Below, piece by piece: positions 23,943 to 33,270 of a DNA stretch of 64,000 nucleotides; position 1 is the first letter of the stretch, and the number at the start of each line of letters is the position of its first letter. The notes under the pieces are model-generated. The model saw only the letters and a program-made list of their open reading frames with translations. It did not search any database and was not told the DNA's origin. This stretch comes from Paenibacillus aceris (lineage in GTDB: Bacteria > Bacillota > Bacilli > Paenibacillales > NBRC-103111). The stretch is taken from contig NZ_JAGGKV010000030.1 in the NCBI RefSeq assembly GCF_017874035.1, positions 1 through 64,000 on the forward strand, in the 5' to 3' direction. The translations under genes and the position numbers were made by a program.

Positions 23943-24581
23943 ATGGCATTGTCATTGAAAGCGGAAGCCCGCAAGGACACAACGAAATTTGATATTAAAC
24001 AACTGCGTGTGAACGGTAAGGTGCCTGCAGTCGTGTACGGCAAGAAAGTGGCCGCAACGGTTATTACCGTCGACCAGAAGGAATTAGTGGCTCTGCTCCG
24101 CAAAAGCCCGCATGCCGTTATTGAGTTGGAGATGCCGGACGGCAGCGGAAAGCAGCCTGTCATGATCAATGAGATTCAGCGCAACCCGATTAACCGCGAG
24201 CTGCTCCATGTTGACTTTCATCAAATCAATATGGATGAGCCGGTCAAAACGGTGGTCACTCTGGAGTTCACCGGGGATGCCATAGGGGCGAAGGAGGGCG
24301 GCATTTTGCAGATTCAATTGCATGAACTGGAAATCCGCTGCTTGCCGAATCAGATACCGGCTTCCATCACGGTAGATATTTCAAATGTCGGAATCGGAGA
24401 GAACATGCTGGTCAGTGAACTCACGGTGCCCGGTACGATAGAAGTGAAGTCCGATCCGAACGAGCTTGTGCTCACCATCCTGGCGCCTCAGAAAGAGGCT
24501 CCGGAGGATGTTGTTGCTCAGGGCAAAGAGGATAAGCCAAGCGAGGCTGGCGTGGAAGCGAAAGAAGAACAACCGGTATAA
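23943..24581 (+). CDS. rplY: 50S ribosomal protein L25 / general stress protein Ctc
   Basis: A 212-residue Ctc-type L25. Residues 1-90 form the L25 5S-rRNA-binding domain (KAEARKDTTKFDIKQLRVNG...VPAVVYGKK) and residues about 100-190 the TL5 beta domain; the tail (about 185-212) is acidic and disordered. It binds 5S rRNA in the large subunit. AGGAGG lies upstream. It follows glmU after 143 bp with no prs in between, and a terminator follows. Confidence 0.95.
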   Translation: MALSLKAEARKDTTKFDIKQLRVNGKVPAVVYGKKVAATVITVDQKELVALLRKSPHAVIELEMPDGSGKQPVMINEIQRNPINRELLHVDFHQINMDEPVKTVVTLEFTGDAIGAKEGGILQIQLHELEIRCLPNQIPASITVDISNVGIGENMLVSELTVPGTIEVKSDPNELVLTILAPQKEAPEDVVAQGKEDKPSEAGVEAKEEQPV

Positions 24582-24591
24582 GCTTAAAAGA

Positions 24592-24632
24592 AGGGTACCC
24601 TCCGCGATGTGCATAGGGTATCCTTTATTTAG
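24592..24632 (+). terminator. Terminator after the Ctc gene
   Basis: Stem AAGGGTACCC/GGGTATCCTT (one G-U pair) with a loop of about 20 nt, followed by TTTATTTAGG. The T-run is interrupted, so efficiency is uncertain. Confidence 0.6.
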
Positions 24633-24677
24633 GTTTTGGGGTAAGTGAAGCTTAACCTTATTTTCTTTGGAATGCAG

Positions 24678-24884
24678 TCAGTACCCGGGCCGTGAAACAA
24701 TAACATGCGTTTTTCTGTTATAAAATGTATTATTGATTTTGATAAAATGCGGGTAGTAAAATTCAATGTAGCCTATATCCTTATGCTGGTTTTGATAGTA
24801 TACTTGGACGGGAATACCGGCATCTATATGATCTTGAAAATGATGATCGCTTGTAAGTTGTTGACCGTTTAGATACATATTCAA
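24678..24884 (-). CDS. Small hypothetical protein ending in SRPGY
   Basis: A 68-residue open frame on the minus strand between two plus-strand genes. It begins MNMYLNGQQL with a TTG start (an ATG two codons later is possible) behind GGGTGA, and ends VSRPGY. The composition is that of a folded small protein (aromatic, His and Ile rich, no low complexity), and it does not overlap another gene, which argues it is real. I believe similar short proteins with the same ending occur in Paenibacillus near pth, but this is from memory. No function is known to me. Confidence 0.6.
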   Translation of the reverse strand: MNMYLNGQQLTSDHHFQDHIDAGIPVQVYYQNQHKDIGYIEFYYPHFIKINNTFYNRKTHVIVSRPGY

Positions 24885-25005
24885 TGATTCACCCGCAGCT
24901 ATGAATTTGTTGGTTCACTTTCGTAACATATAGGTAAACAATAACCTTTAGATGCAGGTTACGCCAAGGATTTTTTAGTAAACGGCTAGGAGGAAATGGA
25001 AGAAA

Positions 25006-25566
25006 ATGAAATGTTTTATCGGACTGGGTAACCCGGGAAAACAATATGAGATGAATCGGCACAATGTCGGGTTCATGGCAATTGATCGTTTTGCCGCCAA
25101 GTGGGGGATAAACTCTTTTCAAAGCAAGGGAAAAGGACTCCTCGGAGAGGGAAACGTGAATGGCACGAAGGTGTTTTTGCTGAAGCCGATGACGTATATG
25201 AACCTTTCGGGCGAATCGATGAGAGCGATCTTGGACTTTTATAAAGCTAAGGTGGAGGATGTCGTCATTATTTATGATGATATGGATACGCCTTTCGGCC
25301 AGATCAGGCTTCGCTATCAAGGGAGTGCTGGAGGCCACAATGGGATTAAGTCTATCATTCAGCATGCCGGGACACAGAGCTTTAACCGCATTCGTGTGGG
25401 TGTGAATCGTCCAGCACCTGGCTATAACATTGCCGATTATGTCCTATCGAACTTTTCCAAGGAAGAGATGAAGTCGCTTGATGAGGTGCTGGATCTGACC
25501 TGCGAAGCGATGTTGTCTTGTCTGGATGAGCCATTCGAGAAAACAATGGGCAAGTTTAATAAATAA
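25006..25566 (+). CDS. pth: Peptidyl-tRNA hydrolase
   Basis: A 186-residue Pth (SpoVC in B. subtilis) that frees tRNA from peptidyl-tRNA dropped by the ribosome. Conserved segments are FIGLGNPGKQYEMNRHNVGF with the catalytic His near residue 20, KPMTYMNLSGES, YDDMDTPFGQIRLR and GSAGGHNGIKSI. AGGAGGAAAT precedes the ATG. Its place between ctc and fin is conserved. Confidence 0.97.
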   Translation: MKCFIGLGNPGKQYEMNRHNVGFMAIDRFAAKWGINSFQSKGKGLLGEGNVNGTKVFLLKPMTYMNLSGESMRAILDFYKAKVEDVVIIYDDMDTPFGQIRLRYQGSAGGHNGIKSIIQHAGTQSFNRIRVGVNRPAPGYNIADYVLSNFSKEEMKSLDEVLDLTCEAMLSCLDEPFEKTMGKFNK

Positions 25567-25633
25567 GTCGGACAGCCTGCTTCAAACTCATTGTATGCAT
25601 AGCCCTTATTCGAAAATGACAATGGTACATTCG

Positions 25634-25662
25634 GCTAATTTCTCCGGAGAATGGTCATACTA
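25634..25662 (+). promoter_or_regulatory. Sigma-F/sigma-G-like promoter of fin
   Basis: GGTCATACTA (25653-25662) fits the sigma-F -10 at all but one position, and its CATACTA is a perfect sigma-G -10. GCTAA (25634-25638) is a near sigma-F -35 at 14 bp; GGCTA (25633-25637) is 18 bp from CATACTA. Both factors transcribe fin in B. subtilis. Confidence 0.45.
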
Positions 25663-25697
25663 GGATGTAATCGAATCGTCGAAGGAGGCATACATAT

Positions 25698-25925
25698 ATG
25701 ATTAAGTACATTTGCAGGCATTGTCATACCTTTGTTGGGGAAATTAATCAACATGCGATCACGGAACAGCAATTGGGTTTCCATTTCTTGACCCCCGATG
25801 AGCGTAGAGATATAATATCGTATAACACGAACGGAGATGTTACGGTTAGGGTCGTTTGCGACTACTGTCGCGAGGCGCTGGAAGCAAATCCAGAGCTGTC
25901 CTTGCTGGCAAGCCCACTGCAGTAA
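25698..25925 (+). CDS. fin: Anti-sigma factor Fin (YabK)
   Basis: A 75-residue zinc-binding protein with CRHC (about residues 6-9) and CDYC (about 54-57). In B. subtilis Fin binds core RNA polymerase competitively with sigma-F and helps the switch from sigma-F to sigma-G in the forespore. AAGGAGG lies upstream. It sits between pth and mfd as expected, with a forespore-type promoter before it and a terminator after it. Confidence 0.92.
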   Translation: MIKYICRHCHTFVGEINQHAITEQQLGFHFLTPDERRDIISYNTNGDVTVRVVCDYCREALEANPELSLLASPLQ

Positions 25926-25967
25926 CATGATTCCGCTGAAGTAAAATGATGAAGATGAAGAGTTAAT

Positions 25968-25998
25968 AGCCGAGGCAAGTGTGCCAAGGCTTCTTTTT
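25968..25998 (+). terminator. Terminator after fin
   Basis: Imperfect stem AGCC..GGCA/TGCC..GGCT followed by TCTTTTTG, 43 bp after fin and 20 bp before the mfd start. Confidence 0.65.
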
Positions 25999-26017
25999 GT
26001 GAGAGGAGTGTACTTGT

Positions 26018-29000
26018 TTGCAAGCTTTAATTCAGGCTTTTTCTGCGGATACCGACTTTCAAACGATCGTGTCAGGCATCAGGTCCGAGATGAAAGAGCA
26101 GCTCGTTGCCGGACTTACCGGCTCCTCCAAGCAAGTGATGATCGCAACTCTTGCGCGAGAGCTAACGCGCCCGCTATTCATTGTTACTCATAATATGTTT
26201 GCCGCTCAAAAAATAGCGGAGGATTTGCTAGAGTGCCTTTCTGCCGATGATGTACTGCTCTACCCGTCCCAAGAGCTCCTGACGGCGGAAGAAGCAGCTT
26301 CCAGTCCGGAGATGCTGGCGCAGCGCATTGATGTGCTCACTAAGCTGGCAGGCGGCTACCGCGGGATTGTGATCGCGCCATTCGCTGGTGTGCGTAGATT
26401 GCTTCCTATCAAGCAAGTTTTCGAGGAATCCCGGATTACCGTTAAGGTAGGGGATACCGTTAAACTTGATGAACTTCTCAGCACCTTATCCAATTTGGGT
26501 TATGAACGCGTGGAGCGGGTTGAAACCAAAGGGGAGATGAGTGTCCGCGGCGGCATTTTGGATTTGTTTCCACTGACGTCGGAGAATGCCATTCGGATTG
26601 AGCTTTTTGATGTGGATGTTGACTCTATTCGTACTTTCGATGTGAGTGACCAGCGGTCAATAGATAAATTACAGTCGATTACGATTCCTCCCTGCCGTGA
26701 GATTCAAGCAGATAGAAAGCGATTACAATCTGCTGCTCAGCATGCGTATGAGCTTCTTCAGGCTCAGCTGGAGAAAATGACCGATCGAACAGCCAAAGAC
26801 AAATTGCTCGAAGGGATTGGACATGACATTGAACTGCTCCGTGAAGGGCAGACGTTTCCAGGCATTTATAAATATATTTCGCTTCTATATACGGAAAGAC
26901 AGACCCTCATAGACTACATGCCTAAGGATGCTGTGCTGATTATCGACGAACCGGCGCGCTTGCTGGAGACAGCGAAGCAGCTCGAACGCGACGAGGCGGA
27001 GTGGATGATGCATGCGCTGACAGAGGGGAAGAGCTTGCCGGCTTTTGTGCTGTCCAAATCTTACGAAACGCTGCTGCACCGCAGACCTTTTCCGACGTTG
27101 TATTTGTCGTTGTTCCTGCGTCAGGTCGTGGGCATTCAACCGCAAAATATCGTAAACTTCGTCAGTCGTGTGATGCAAAACTTCCACGGGCAAATGAACC
27201 TGCTGAAAGCAGAGATGGAGCGCTGGAAAAAGAATGGCGCCAACGTCATTCTTCTCGCGAACGGCGAAGAGCGTGCCGAACGGGTGAGGCGTGTCCTGAA
27301 CGACTACCAGATCGATGTGCCTGAAATTGTTGATGGCAATCTGCAAACAGGCTTTGAACTGCCTTCGATTCATTTGGTCGTCATTACGGAAGGCGAGATT
27401 TTCACACAGAAGCAGCGGAAAGCCCGCAAGGTTGAGAAGAAGCTGGAGAATGCCGAGCGCATCAAGAGCTACCAAGAGCTTAAAATTGGCGATTACGTTG
27501 TTCATGTGAACCATGGGATCGGGAAATACGTCGGTATAGGTACGCTCGAAGTGGGCGGAATCCATAAAGATTATCTGCATATCATGTACGCCGGCGGCGA
27601 TAAGCTGTCAGTGCCGATTGACCAGATTGATCTGATTCAGAAATATGTAGGTTCGGAAGAGAAAGAACCGAAAGTGTATAAGCTTGGCGGAGCCGATTGG
27701 GCTAGAGTGAAGAGCAAGGCAAGGGCATCTGTTAAGGATATTGCCGATGAACTGATCAAGCTCTACGCTGAACGACAGGCTACGACCGGTTACGGATTTA
27801 GCAAGGACAGCTCCTATCAAAATGAGTTCGAAGCCATGTTCCCCTACGATGAAACGCGGGATCAGCTTCGTGCGATTGAAGAAATTAAGAACGACATGGA
27901 GAAGTCCCGTCCGATGGATCGCTTGCTCTGCGGCGACGTTGGTTACGGGAAGACCGAAGTTGCCGTTCGGGCGGCCTTTAAGGCGGCTATTGACGGGAAG
28001 CAGGTCGCTGTTTTGGTGCCGACGACGATTTTGGCGCAGCAGCACTATGAGACCTTCCGTGAGCGTTTCTCAGGCTATCCATTTAATGTGAGAGTGCTCA
28101 GTCGTTTCCGCTCGAAAAAAGAGCAGACAGAAGTCATGAAAGGTGTCAAAAAAGGGACGGTTGACGTCGTCATCGGCACGCACCGGCTGCTGTCGCAAGA
28201 TGTGCAGTTCAAGGATCTCGGTCTGCTGATTGTCGATGAGGAGCAGCGGTTTGGCGTTTCCCACAAAGAGAAGCTGAAGCGGCTCAAAACGAATGTCGAT
28301 GTGCTGACGCTGACGGCGACGCCGATTCCAAGAACTTTGCACATGTCCATGCTCGGAGTTCGGGATCTGTCCGTTATTGAGACACCGCCAGAAAATCGTT
28401 TCCCTGTCCAGACCTACGTGGTGGAATATGGCCCGACACTGGTTAGAGAAGCGATTGAACGGGAGTTAGCGCGTGAAGGCCAAGTGTACTATCTTTACAA
28501 TCGGGTTCAGGGAATTACACAGATCGCCGATCAAATCTCTATGATGATACCCGATGCCCGCGTTACTGTCGCACATGGTCAGATGGGTGAGCAGGAGCTG
28601 GAGAAGACAATTCTCGATTTCCTCGACGGGGAATATGACGTGCTTGTCAGTACGAGCATTATCGAGACAGGTGTCGATATTCCGAATGTAAACACGCTTA
28701 TTGTTCACGATGCCGATAAAATGGGGCTTTCCCAGCTCTATCAGCTGCGGGGGCGCGTAGGAAGATCGAATCGCGTAGCGTATGCGTACTTCACCTATCA
28801 ACGGGATAAAGTGCTCACAGAAGTAGCGGAAAAACGACTTCAAGCGATTAAAGAGTTTACAGAACTTGGCTCAGGCTTTAAAATTGCGATGAGGGATTTG
28901 TCGATTCGCGGTGCAGGGAACTTGCTGGGTGCAGAACAGCATGGTTTCATTGCTTCCGTGGGATTCGACCTTTACTCGCAAATGTTAGCCGAGGAAATTG

Positions 29001-29545
29001 CAAAGCTGAAACTAGAAATAGATGGGGAAGCGGCCGTGCCGGAACCGGAATGGAACACTTCCATCGATATACAATTGGATGCCTATCTGCCATCCGACTA
29101 CATCTACGACAGCATGCAAAAAATCGAAATTTACAAAAAAGTGGCCGCCATTCGCACGTTGGAGGAAGCTGCAGACCTGCATGATGAGCTCGTGGATCGC
29201 TTCGGGGATCTGCCTCAGGCCGTTTTCAACTTGCTGTCAGTGGCTCGCTTGAAAGCGTACGGCGCGGAGTACCGGATTGAATCGATCAGCCAAAAAGGGG
29301 ATGATTACCTAATCAAGGTGCATATTGACCAAAATGGCAGGCTGGATGGACAGAAGCTGCTTAATTTGTCCAAGGGCTTTGATAATCGGATCAAACTCAA
29401 CGCAGACCCACAGTTGCATATTGTTATTCGCTCCAAAGGTATGAAGCCAGAAGCTTCCATCGAGTTGGTGGAGAAATTTTTGGTACAATATAAGGATGTT
29501 CTGAAAACGAAAGGGGAATTAAAGGATGTTGCCAAATCATACTAG
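26018..29545 (+). CDS. mfd: Transcription-repair coupling factor
   Basis: A 1175-residue Mfd translocase that removes RNA polymerase stalled at lesions and recruits UvrA. The order is: N-terminal UvrB-like module (about 1-330), RNA polymerase interaction domain with GDYVVHVNHGIGKYVGI (about 490-560), RecG-like helicase with Walker A GDVGYGKTE (about 640) and the DEEQ box VDEEQRFGV (about 740), and the C-terminal D7 domain. The length matches B. subtilis (1177 aa). The start is TTG behind GAGAGGAG. Its 3' end overlaps the next gene by 20 bp. Confidence 0.97.
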   Translation: MQALIQAFSADTDFQTIVSGIRSEMKEQLVAGLTGSSKQVMIATLARELTRPLFIVTHNMFAAQKIAEDLLECLSADDVLLYPSQELLTAEEAASSPEMLAQRIDVLTKLAGGYRGIVIAPFAGVRRLLPIKQVFEESRITVKVGDTVKLDELLSTLSNLGYERVERVETKGEMSVRGGILDLFPLTSENAIRIELFDVDVDSIRTFDVSDQRSIDKLQSITIPPCREIQADRKRLQSAAQHAYELLQAQLEKMTDRTAKDKLLEGIGHDIELLREGQTFPGIYKYISLLYTERQTLIDYMPKDAVLIIDEPARLLETAKQLERDEAEWMMHALTEGKSLPAFVLSKSYETLLHRRPFPTLYLSLFLRQVVGIQPQNIVNFVSRVMQNFHGQMNLLKAEMERWKKNGANVILLANGEERAERVRRVLNDYQIDVPEIVDGNLQTGFELPSIHLVVITEGEIFTQKQRKARKVEKKLENAERIKSYQELKIGDYVVHVNHGIGKYVGIGTLEVGGIHKDYLHIMYAGGDKLSVPIDQIDLIQKYVGSEEKEPKVYKLGGADWARVKSKARASVKDIADELIKLYAERQATTGYGFSKDSSYQNEFEAMFPYDETRDQLRAIEEIKNDMEKSRPMDRLLCGDVGYGKTEVAVRAAFKAAIDGKQVAVLVPTTILAQQHYETFRERFSGYPFNVRVLSRFRSKKEQTEVMKGVKKGTVDVVIGTHRLLSQDVQFKDLGLLIVDEEQRFGVSHKEKLKRLKTNVDVLTLTATPIPRTLHMSMLGVRDLSVIETPPENRFPVQTYVVEYGPTLVREAIERELAREGQVYYLYNRVQGITQIADQISMMIPDARVTVAHGQMGEQELEKTILDFLDGEYDVLVSTSIIETGVDIPNVNTLIVHDADKMGLSQLYQLRGRVGRSNRVAYAYFTYQRDKVLTEVAEKRLQAIKEFTELGSGFKIAMRDLSIRGAGNLLGAEQHGFIASVGFDLYSQMLAEEIAKLKLEIDGEAAVPEPEWNTSIDIQLDAYLPSDYIYDSMQKIEIYKKVAAIRTLEEAADLHDELVDRFGDLPQAVFNLLSVARLKAYGAEYRIESISQKGDDYLIKVHIDQNGRLDGQKLLNLSKGFDNRIKLNADPQLHIVIRSKGMKPEASIELVEKFLVQYKDVLKTKGELKDVAKSY

Positions 29546-30644
29546 CAAACGACTTTTCTCGAAAAAATGGATATTAAGCATGGTAGCATTGCTTCTTGCA
29601 TTTTCTGTACTAAGTGCTTGTGGAAGCAAAAAGGAGGGTGCAGCAACAGCTTCACCTTCCCCATCTGCAGCAGCGACAGCAACAGGTAATCCAGCTGACG
29701 TGATCGCCACTTACAAAGAGGGCGGCAAAATCACTCGCGCCGAGTTCGACTCCTTCATCAACGTGAACAAAATGTTCTCGCCGCAGTTGGCGCAGTTCAT
29801 GACGGACCCTGCTTTTCAACAAGATATGTTGAAGCAAATGGTTACTTTCCGCGTGTTATCCGCGAAAGCCGATGATAAAGTGAAGGCGGATGCGGACAAG
29901 CAAGTTACGGAGCAAATGAAGGCTATTACAGATTACTTCGGCAAGCAAGAAGGCGGAATGGACAAGCAGTTGAAAGACAACGGTATCGAGTTGAAGGATA
30001 TCGAATCTTTGATGAAAATGAGCTTCTACACGATGGGCAGCATGGAAAGCAAAATTACCGACAAAGCAGTTCAGGATTCCTACAACGAGCAAGCAGCCGC
30101 GCATGCGTTTGATATTGCAACGGTTAGCCACATTTTGATTTCCCTGAAAGATGCAGCAACTCAGAAAGATCTGCGCACGAAGGATGAAGCTTTGGCAAGA
30201 GCGAAAGAAGTAAAAGGCAAGTTGGATAAAGGCGGAGATTTCGCGGCCCTGGCGAAAGAGTACTCCGACGATCCAGGTTCTAAAGATGCTGGCGGTACGT
30301 ATAAAGATGCAGACATCAACCAATGGGTGCCTGAATTTAAAGAAGCGGCAAGCACTCTTCCTTTGAACAAAATTTCTGATCCAGTTGAGTCCTCTTTTGG
30401 TTACCACGTTATGAAAGTGGAATCCAGAAGCACGAAACAGCTTGATGATACACTCAAAACACAAATTAAATCTCAGCTTGCGGAGAAATCCCTTTCCGAG
30501 TTTGCAGAGAAAGAATACCCGAACTTGATCGAAACGAATAACTTGCCTAAACCGGAAGCAAGCCCGGCTCCAGCAGCAAGTCCTGCGGCAAGCCCTGCTG
30601 CAAGTCCTGCAGCTAGCCCAGCAGCCAGCCCGGCGGCAAAGTAA
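29526..30644 (+). CDS. PpiC-type peptidyl-prolyl isomerase lipoprotein (PrsA/SurA-like)
   Basis: A 372-residue secreted foldase. It has a lipoprotein signal (about residues 1-32) with lipobox VLSAC, a Ser/Ala/Thr linker, a SurA_N-like helical region (about 58-190), and a parvulin domain (about 195-300) with TVSHILI, DFAALAKEYSDDPGSKDAGG and SSFGYHVMKVESR. The C-terminus is a Pro-Ala-Ser repeat (about 345-371) made of degenerate 12-bp units (PAAS). It is anchored outside the membrane and probably helps fold exported proteins. It overlaps mfd by 20 bp and is absent from this place in B. subtilis. Confidence 0.92.
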   Translation: MLPNHTSKRLFSKKWILSMVALLLAFSVLSACGSKKEGAATASPSPSAAATATGNPADVIATYKEGGKITRAEFDSFINVNKMFSPQLAQFMTDPAFQQDMLKQMVTFRVLSAKADDKVKADADKQVTEQMKAITDYFGKQEGGMDKQLKDNGIELKDIESLMKMSFYTMGSMESKITDKAVQDSYNEQAAAHAFDIATVSHILISLKDAATQKDLRTKDEALARAKEVKGKLDKGGDFAALAKEYSDDPGSKDAGGTYKDADINQWVPEFKEAASTLPLNKISDPVESSFGYHVMKVESRSTKQLDDTLKTQIKSQLAEKSLSEFAEKEYPNLIETNNLPKPEASPAPAASPAASPAASPAASPAASPAAK

Positions 30645-30652
30645 GAACTTAC

Positions 30653-30685
30653 CAGGATGTCCGATTATGGACATCCTGTTTTTAT
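30653..30685 (+). terminator. Terminator after the PpiC lipoprotein gene
   Basis: Perfect 10-bp stem CAGGATGTCC/GGACATCCTG with a 6-nt loop, followed by TTTTTATTT. Confidence 0.9.
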
Positions 30686-30759
30686 TTGTTATTTTTGGAC
30701 AACATAATCGCAGCAGGGTGCAAAGCTACATAAAGAAAAATTCCTTAGCAGAAGCGACT

Positions 30760-30789
30760 GCATAGAAGATTGGGAAGTGAAGAATACTA
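30760..30789 (+). promoter_or_regulatory. Sigma-G-like promoter of spoVT
   Basis: GCATA (30760-30764), 18 bp, AATACTA (30783-30789). The -35 fits GHATR exactly and the -10 fits CATWHTA at 6 of 7. spoVT is sigma-G-dependent in B. subtilis. Confidence 0.5.
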
Positions 30790-30889
30790 TGGATAGAATT
30801 CAAGTTCCCACCAAATCCCGATCTAGCATACAAGATTTCATGCTCCTGTCGTATCTAATTCTTGAGCGGAAAGTGAGGCATCTAGAGGT

Positions 30890-31432
30890 ATGAAAGCAAC
30901 TGGAATTGTCCGTCGGATAGATGATTTAGGGAGAGTAGTGATTCCCAAGGAAATACGACGCACACTGCGAATTCGCGAAGGTGACCCTTTGGAAATTTTT
31001 GTGGATCGCGATGGTGAAGTGATTCTGAAGAAATATTCGCCTATTGGTGAGCTTGGTGATTTTGCCAAAGAATACGCAGAGTCATTATTTGAGAGCACCA
31101 ATCATGTTGCCATGATTTCAGACCGAGACACGATTATTGCTATGGCTGGCGGATCCAAAAAGGATTTCTTGGAGAAGTCGGTTGGGTCCGTCATCGAATC
31201 CTGTATGGAAAACCGCAAACCGATTATGGAGAGCAACACAGGTCAATATGAGATTATAAAGGATGCGAATGAAACGTTTTCTTCCTTCGTGGCGGCTCCG
31301 ATTGTAGCGGGGGGAGATCCAATTGGATCTGTTATTTTAATCTCGAAGGACGACAGTGTTAAAATGGGGAACATGGAAGTGAAGATGGTAGAAACAGCGG
31401 CCGGATTTCTGGCGAAGCAGATGGAACAATAG
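30890..31432 (+). CDS. spoVT: Stage V sporulation protein T
   Basis: A 180-residue regulator. Residues 1-50 are an AbrB-type DNA-binding domain (MKATGIVRRIDDLGRVVIPK) and residues about 56-178 a GAF-like domain. SpoVT tunes sigma-G-dependent forespore genes and affects germination. The length is near that of B. subtilis (178 aa). GAGGT lies just before the ATG. A sigma-G-like promoter is about 100 bp upstream and a terminator follows. Confidence 0.97.
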   Translation: MKATGIVRRIDDLGRVVIPKEIRRTLRIREGDPLEIFVDRDGEVILKKYSPIGELGDFAKEYAESLFESTNHVAMISDRDTIIAMAGGSKKDFLEKSVGSVIESCMENRKPIMESNTGQYEIIKDANETFSSFVAAPIVAGGDPIGSVILISKDDSVKMGNMEVKMVETAAGFLAKQMEQ

Positions 31433-31450
31433 ACAAACTAATAAGACACA

Positions 31451-31498
31451 AAGGCTTCCTTACTGAGGTGATGTTCATCTGTAAGTGAAGCTTTTTTT
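31451..31498 (+). terminator. Terminator after spoVT
   Basis: Stem AGGCTTCCTTAC/GTAAGTGAAGCTT with mismatches and a loop of about 18 nt, then seven T residues. Its T-run overlaps the -35 of the next promoter. Confidence 0.8.
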
Positions 31499-31525
31499 GT
31501 CTGTAATGGCCTATTTCGTTATAAT
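31497..31525 (+). promoter_or_regulatory. Sigma-A promoter of the flippase gene
   Basis: TTGTCT (31497-31502), 17 bp, TATAAT (31520-31525), 38 bp before the start codon at 31564. Confidence 0.6.
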
Positions 31526-31563
31526 ACGTGTATATGTATCACATCAGGCAGAGGAGAACTAGG

Positions 31564-33270
31564 ATGGGGGAAACCGGCAAGGAGCAGCAAGTGCATCAAG
31601 AGGAGCTCCAGCAGAATGTCGGAAAACAGGGTAACGTCAAGCTGTTGAAGGGGGCTGCTGTACTGGGAGCCGCCGCCGTACTCTCTAAACTATTGGGCAC
31701 ACTGCAAAAGATTCCTCTGCAAAATGTAGCGGGGGATGCCGTCTTTGGCATCTATAATGCGGTTTATCCGCTTTATATTTTGATTTTGTTTGCGGCCACA
31801 GCTGGCTTTCCTGTCGCCGTATCCAAGTTTGTGGCGGAGAGCGTCATTCATGGCGATCATCAGGAGGCCAAACGAATCGCCCGTATTTCAGGAGCGGTGC
31901 TGCTCGGAACGGGTATTGTCTTGTTTTTGCTGCTCTACCTTGGAGCAGGTGATATTGCAGGCTGGATTGGAATTCGACAAACGGAAAAGGCGATTCGAAG
32001 CGTATCGTTTGCGCTTCTTTTAGCTCCGACATTAGCCGTTCTGCGCGGATATTTTCAGGGGTATCAAAATATGGTGCCAACCGCAGTTTCTCAAGTGATT
32101 GAGCAGTTGATTCGAGTCATAACTATGGTTGCGCTGCTGCTTTATTTGGCGGCTCTTGCTTATGATGAGGAATGGATTGCGGCGGGAGCGACCTTTGGTT
32201 CCGTTACTGGTGCTGCGGCAGGGCTGCTTGTTATGTATGTATATTGGCGAAAAGCGGTACGGCTTCAGGGGTATTCGGGCGTGCCTAAAGGGCAGGTGAA
32301 GACAGAGGGTAAGGTTCTCTCTTCCCGTCAGTGGATAGGGCGGATAGCCGCTTACGCGATTCCTGTCTGCTTAGGTGCGGTTGTTGTGCCTCTGCTGACA
32401 TTGGTCGACACGTTTACGATGCCGCGGCTGCTTGAAGCGTCTCAAGGCAGCGAGCTTGAAGCTATGCGGCAGTTTGGTTTATATAACCGCGGCCTGCCAC
32501 TCGTTCAACTTGTGGTCATGATCGCCTCCTCGATGTCAGCTGTGCTTGTTCCCGCGATGGCGGATGCGAAAGCAAGAGGTCTGACCGAGGTGATGCGCTT
32601 TCGGGCGGAGATGTCGGTTCGGCTTTCCTGGCTCATTGGTCTAGGAGCCTCGTTCGGACTTGCCTTTGCTGCGATGCCAATCAATGTCATGCTGTATCGA
32701 AACGACGAGGCGAGCCTGACGATGGCGGTGCTTGCCTTCACTGCCTTATTCAGCACGCTGAACGCTGTCTCCGCCAGCGTGCTGCAGGGCGCCGGCGCGA
32801 TCCATACGCCGGCGCAGGCCCTGTTCGTTGCCATCGTGCTGAAAGCACTCGGCAACGTCGTGCTCATGCCCCGCTGGGGCATCGACGGCGCCGCGCTCAG
32901 CGCGGTGATCGCCTACGCCGCTGCGGCGGGGCTGAATCTGGTGCAGCTGCGCCGCTGCACCGGGGCGCGCTTCGCGCTGCGGCCGTACATCATCGCACCC
33001 ACGCTGGGCGTGGTAGCGATGGGCGTCTGCCTCGCAGCGCTGCAGCTGCTGGCCATGCCTGCTGTGGCGGCATGGCACGTACCTGAGCGATTGAGCGCCA
33101 GCGCAATCGCTTTGGTTGGGGTAGCCGGCGGCGCGGCCGTCTACGGGCTTGTGCTGCTGCGCAGCGGCAGCATCAGTCGCGAGGAGCTGCGGCTGATGCC
33201 GGAGCTGGACCGGAAGCTGGCGCCGGTCCTCGCTCGGATCTGGCCGGCGGGACGTTCGGCCGGCAAGTAG
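31564..33270 (+). CDS. MurJ/SpoVB-family polysaccharide flippase (YabM-like)
   Basis: A 568-residue polytopic membrane protein of the MOP exporter superfamily, the same family as SpoVB, MurJ and B. subtilis YabM. It begins with a charged N-terminus followed by LLKGAAVLGAAAVLSKLLG and about 14 predicted spans. The family moves lipid-linked sugars across the membrane; the position between spoVT and mazG is that of yabM. ATG 31564 is taken because GAGGAG is upstream. The last third (from about 32760) has very high G+C and looks unlike the first two thirds in codon use. Confidence 0.9.
   Translation: MGETGKEQQVHQEELQQNVGKQGNVKLLKGAAVLGAAAVLSKLLGTLQKIPLQNVAGDAVFGIYNAVYPLYILILFAATAGFPVAVSKFVAESVIHGDHQEAKRIARISGAVLLGTGIVLFLLLYLGAGDIAGWIGIRQTEKAIRSVSFALLLAPTLAVLRGYFQGYQNMVPTAVSQVIEQLIRVITMVALLLYLAALAYDEEWIAAGATFGSVTGAAAGLLVMYVYWRKAVRLQGYSGVPKGQVKTEGKVLSSRQWIGRIAAYAIPVCLGAVVVPLLTLVDTFTMPRLLEASQGSELEAMRQFGLYNRGLPLVQLVVMIASSMSAVLVPAMADAKARGLTEVMRFRAEMSVRLSWLIGLGASFGLAFAAMPINVMLYRNDEASLTMAVLAFTALFSTLNAVSASVLQGAGAIHTPAQALFVAIVLKALGNVVLMPRWGIDGAALSAVIAYAAAAGLNLVQLRRCTGARFALRPYIIAPTLGVVAMGVCLAALQLLAMPAVAAWHVPERLSASAIALVGVAGGAAVYGLVLLRSGSISREELRLMPELDRKLAPVLARIWPAGRSAGK

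Noticed and set aside
30540..30644. Degenerate 12-bp repeats at the end of the PpiC lipoprotein gene
   Set aside because: They encode an ordinary Pro-Ala-Ser disordered tail common in Paenibacillus lipoproteins; not treated as a separate element.
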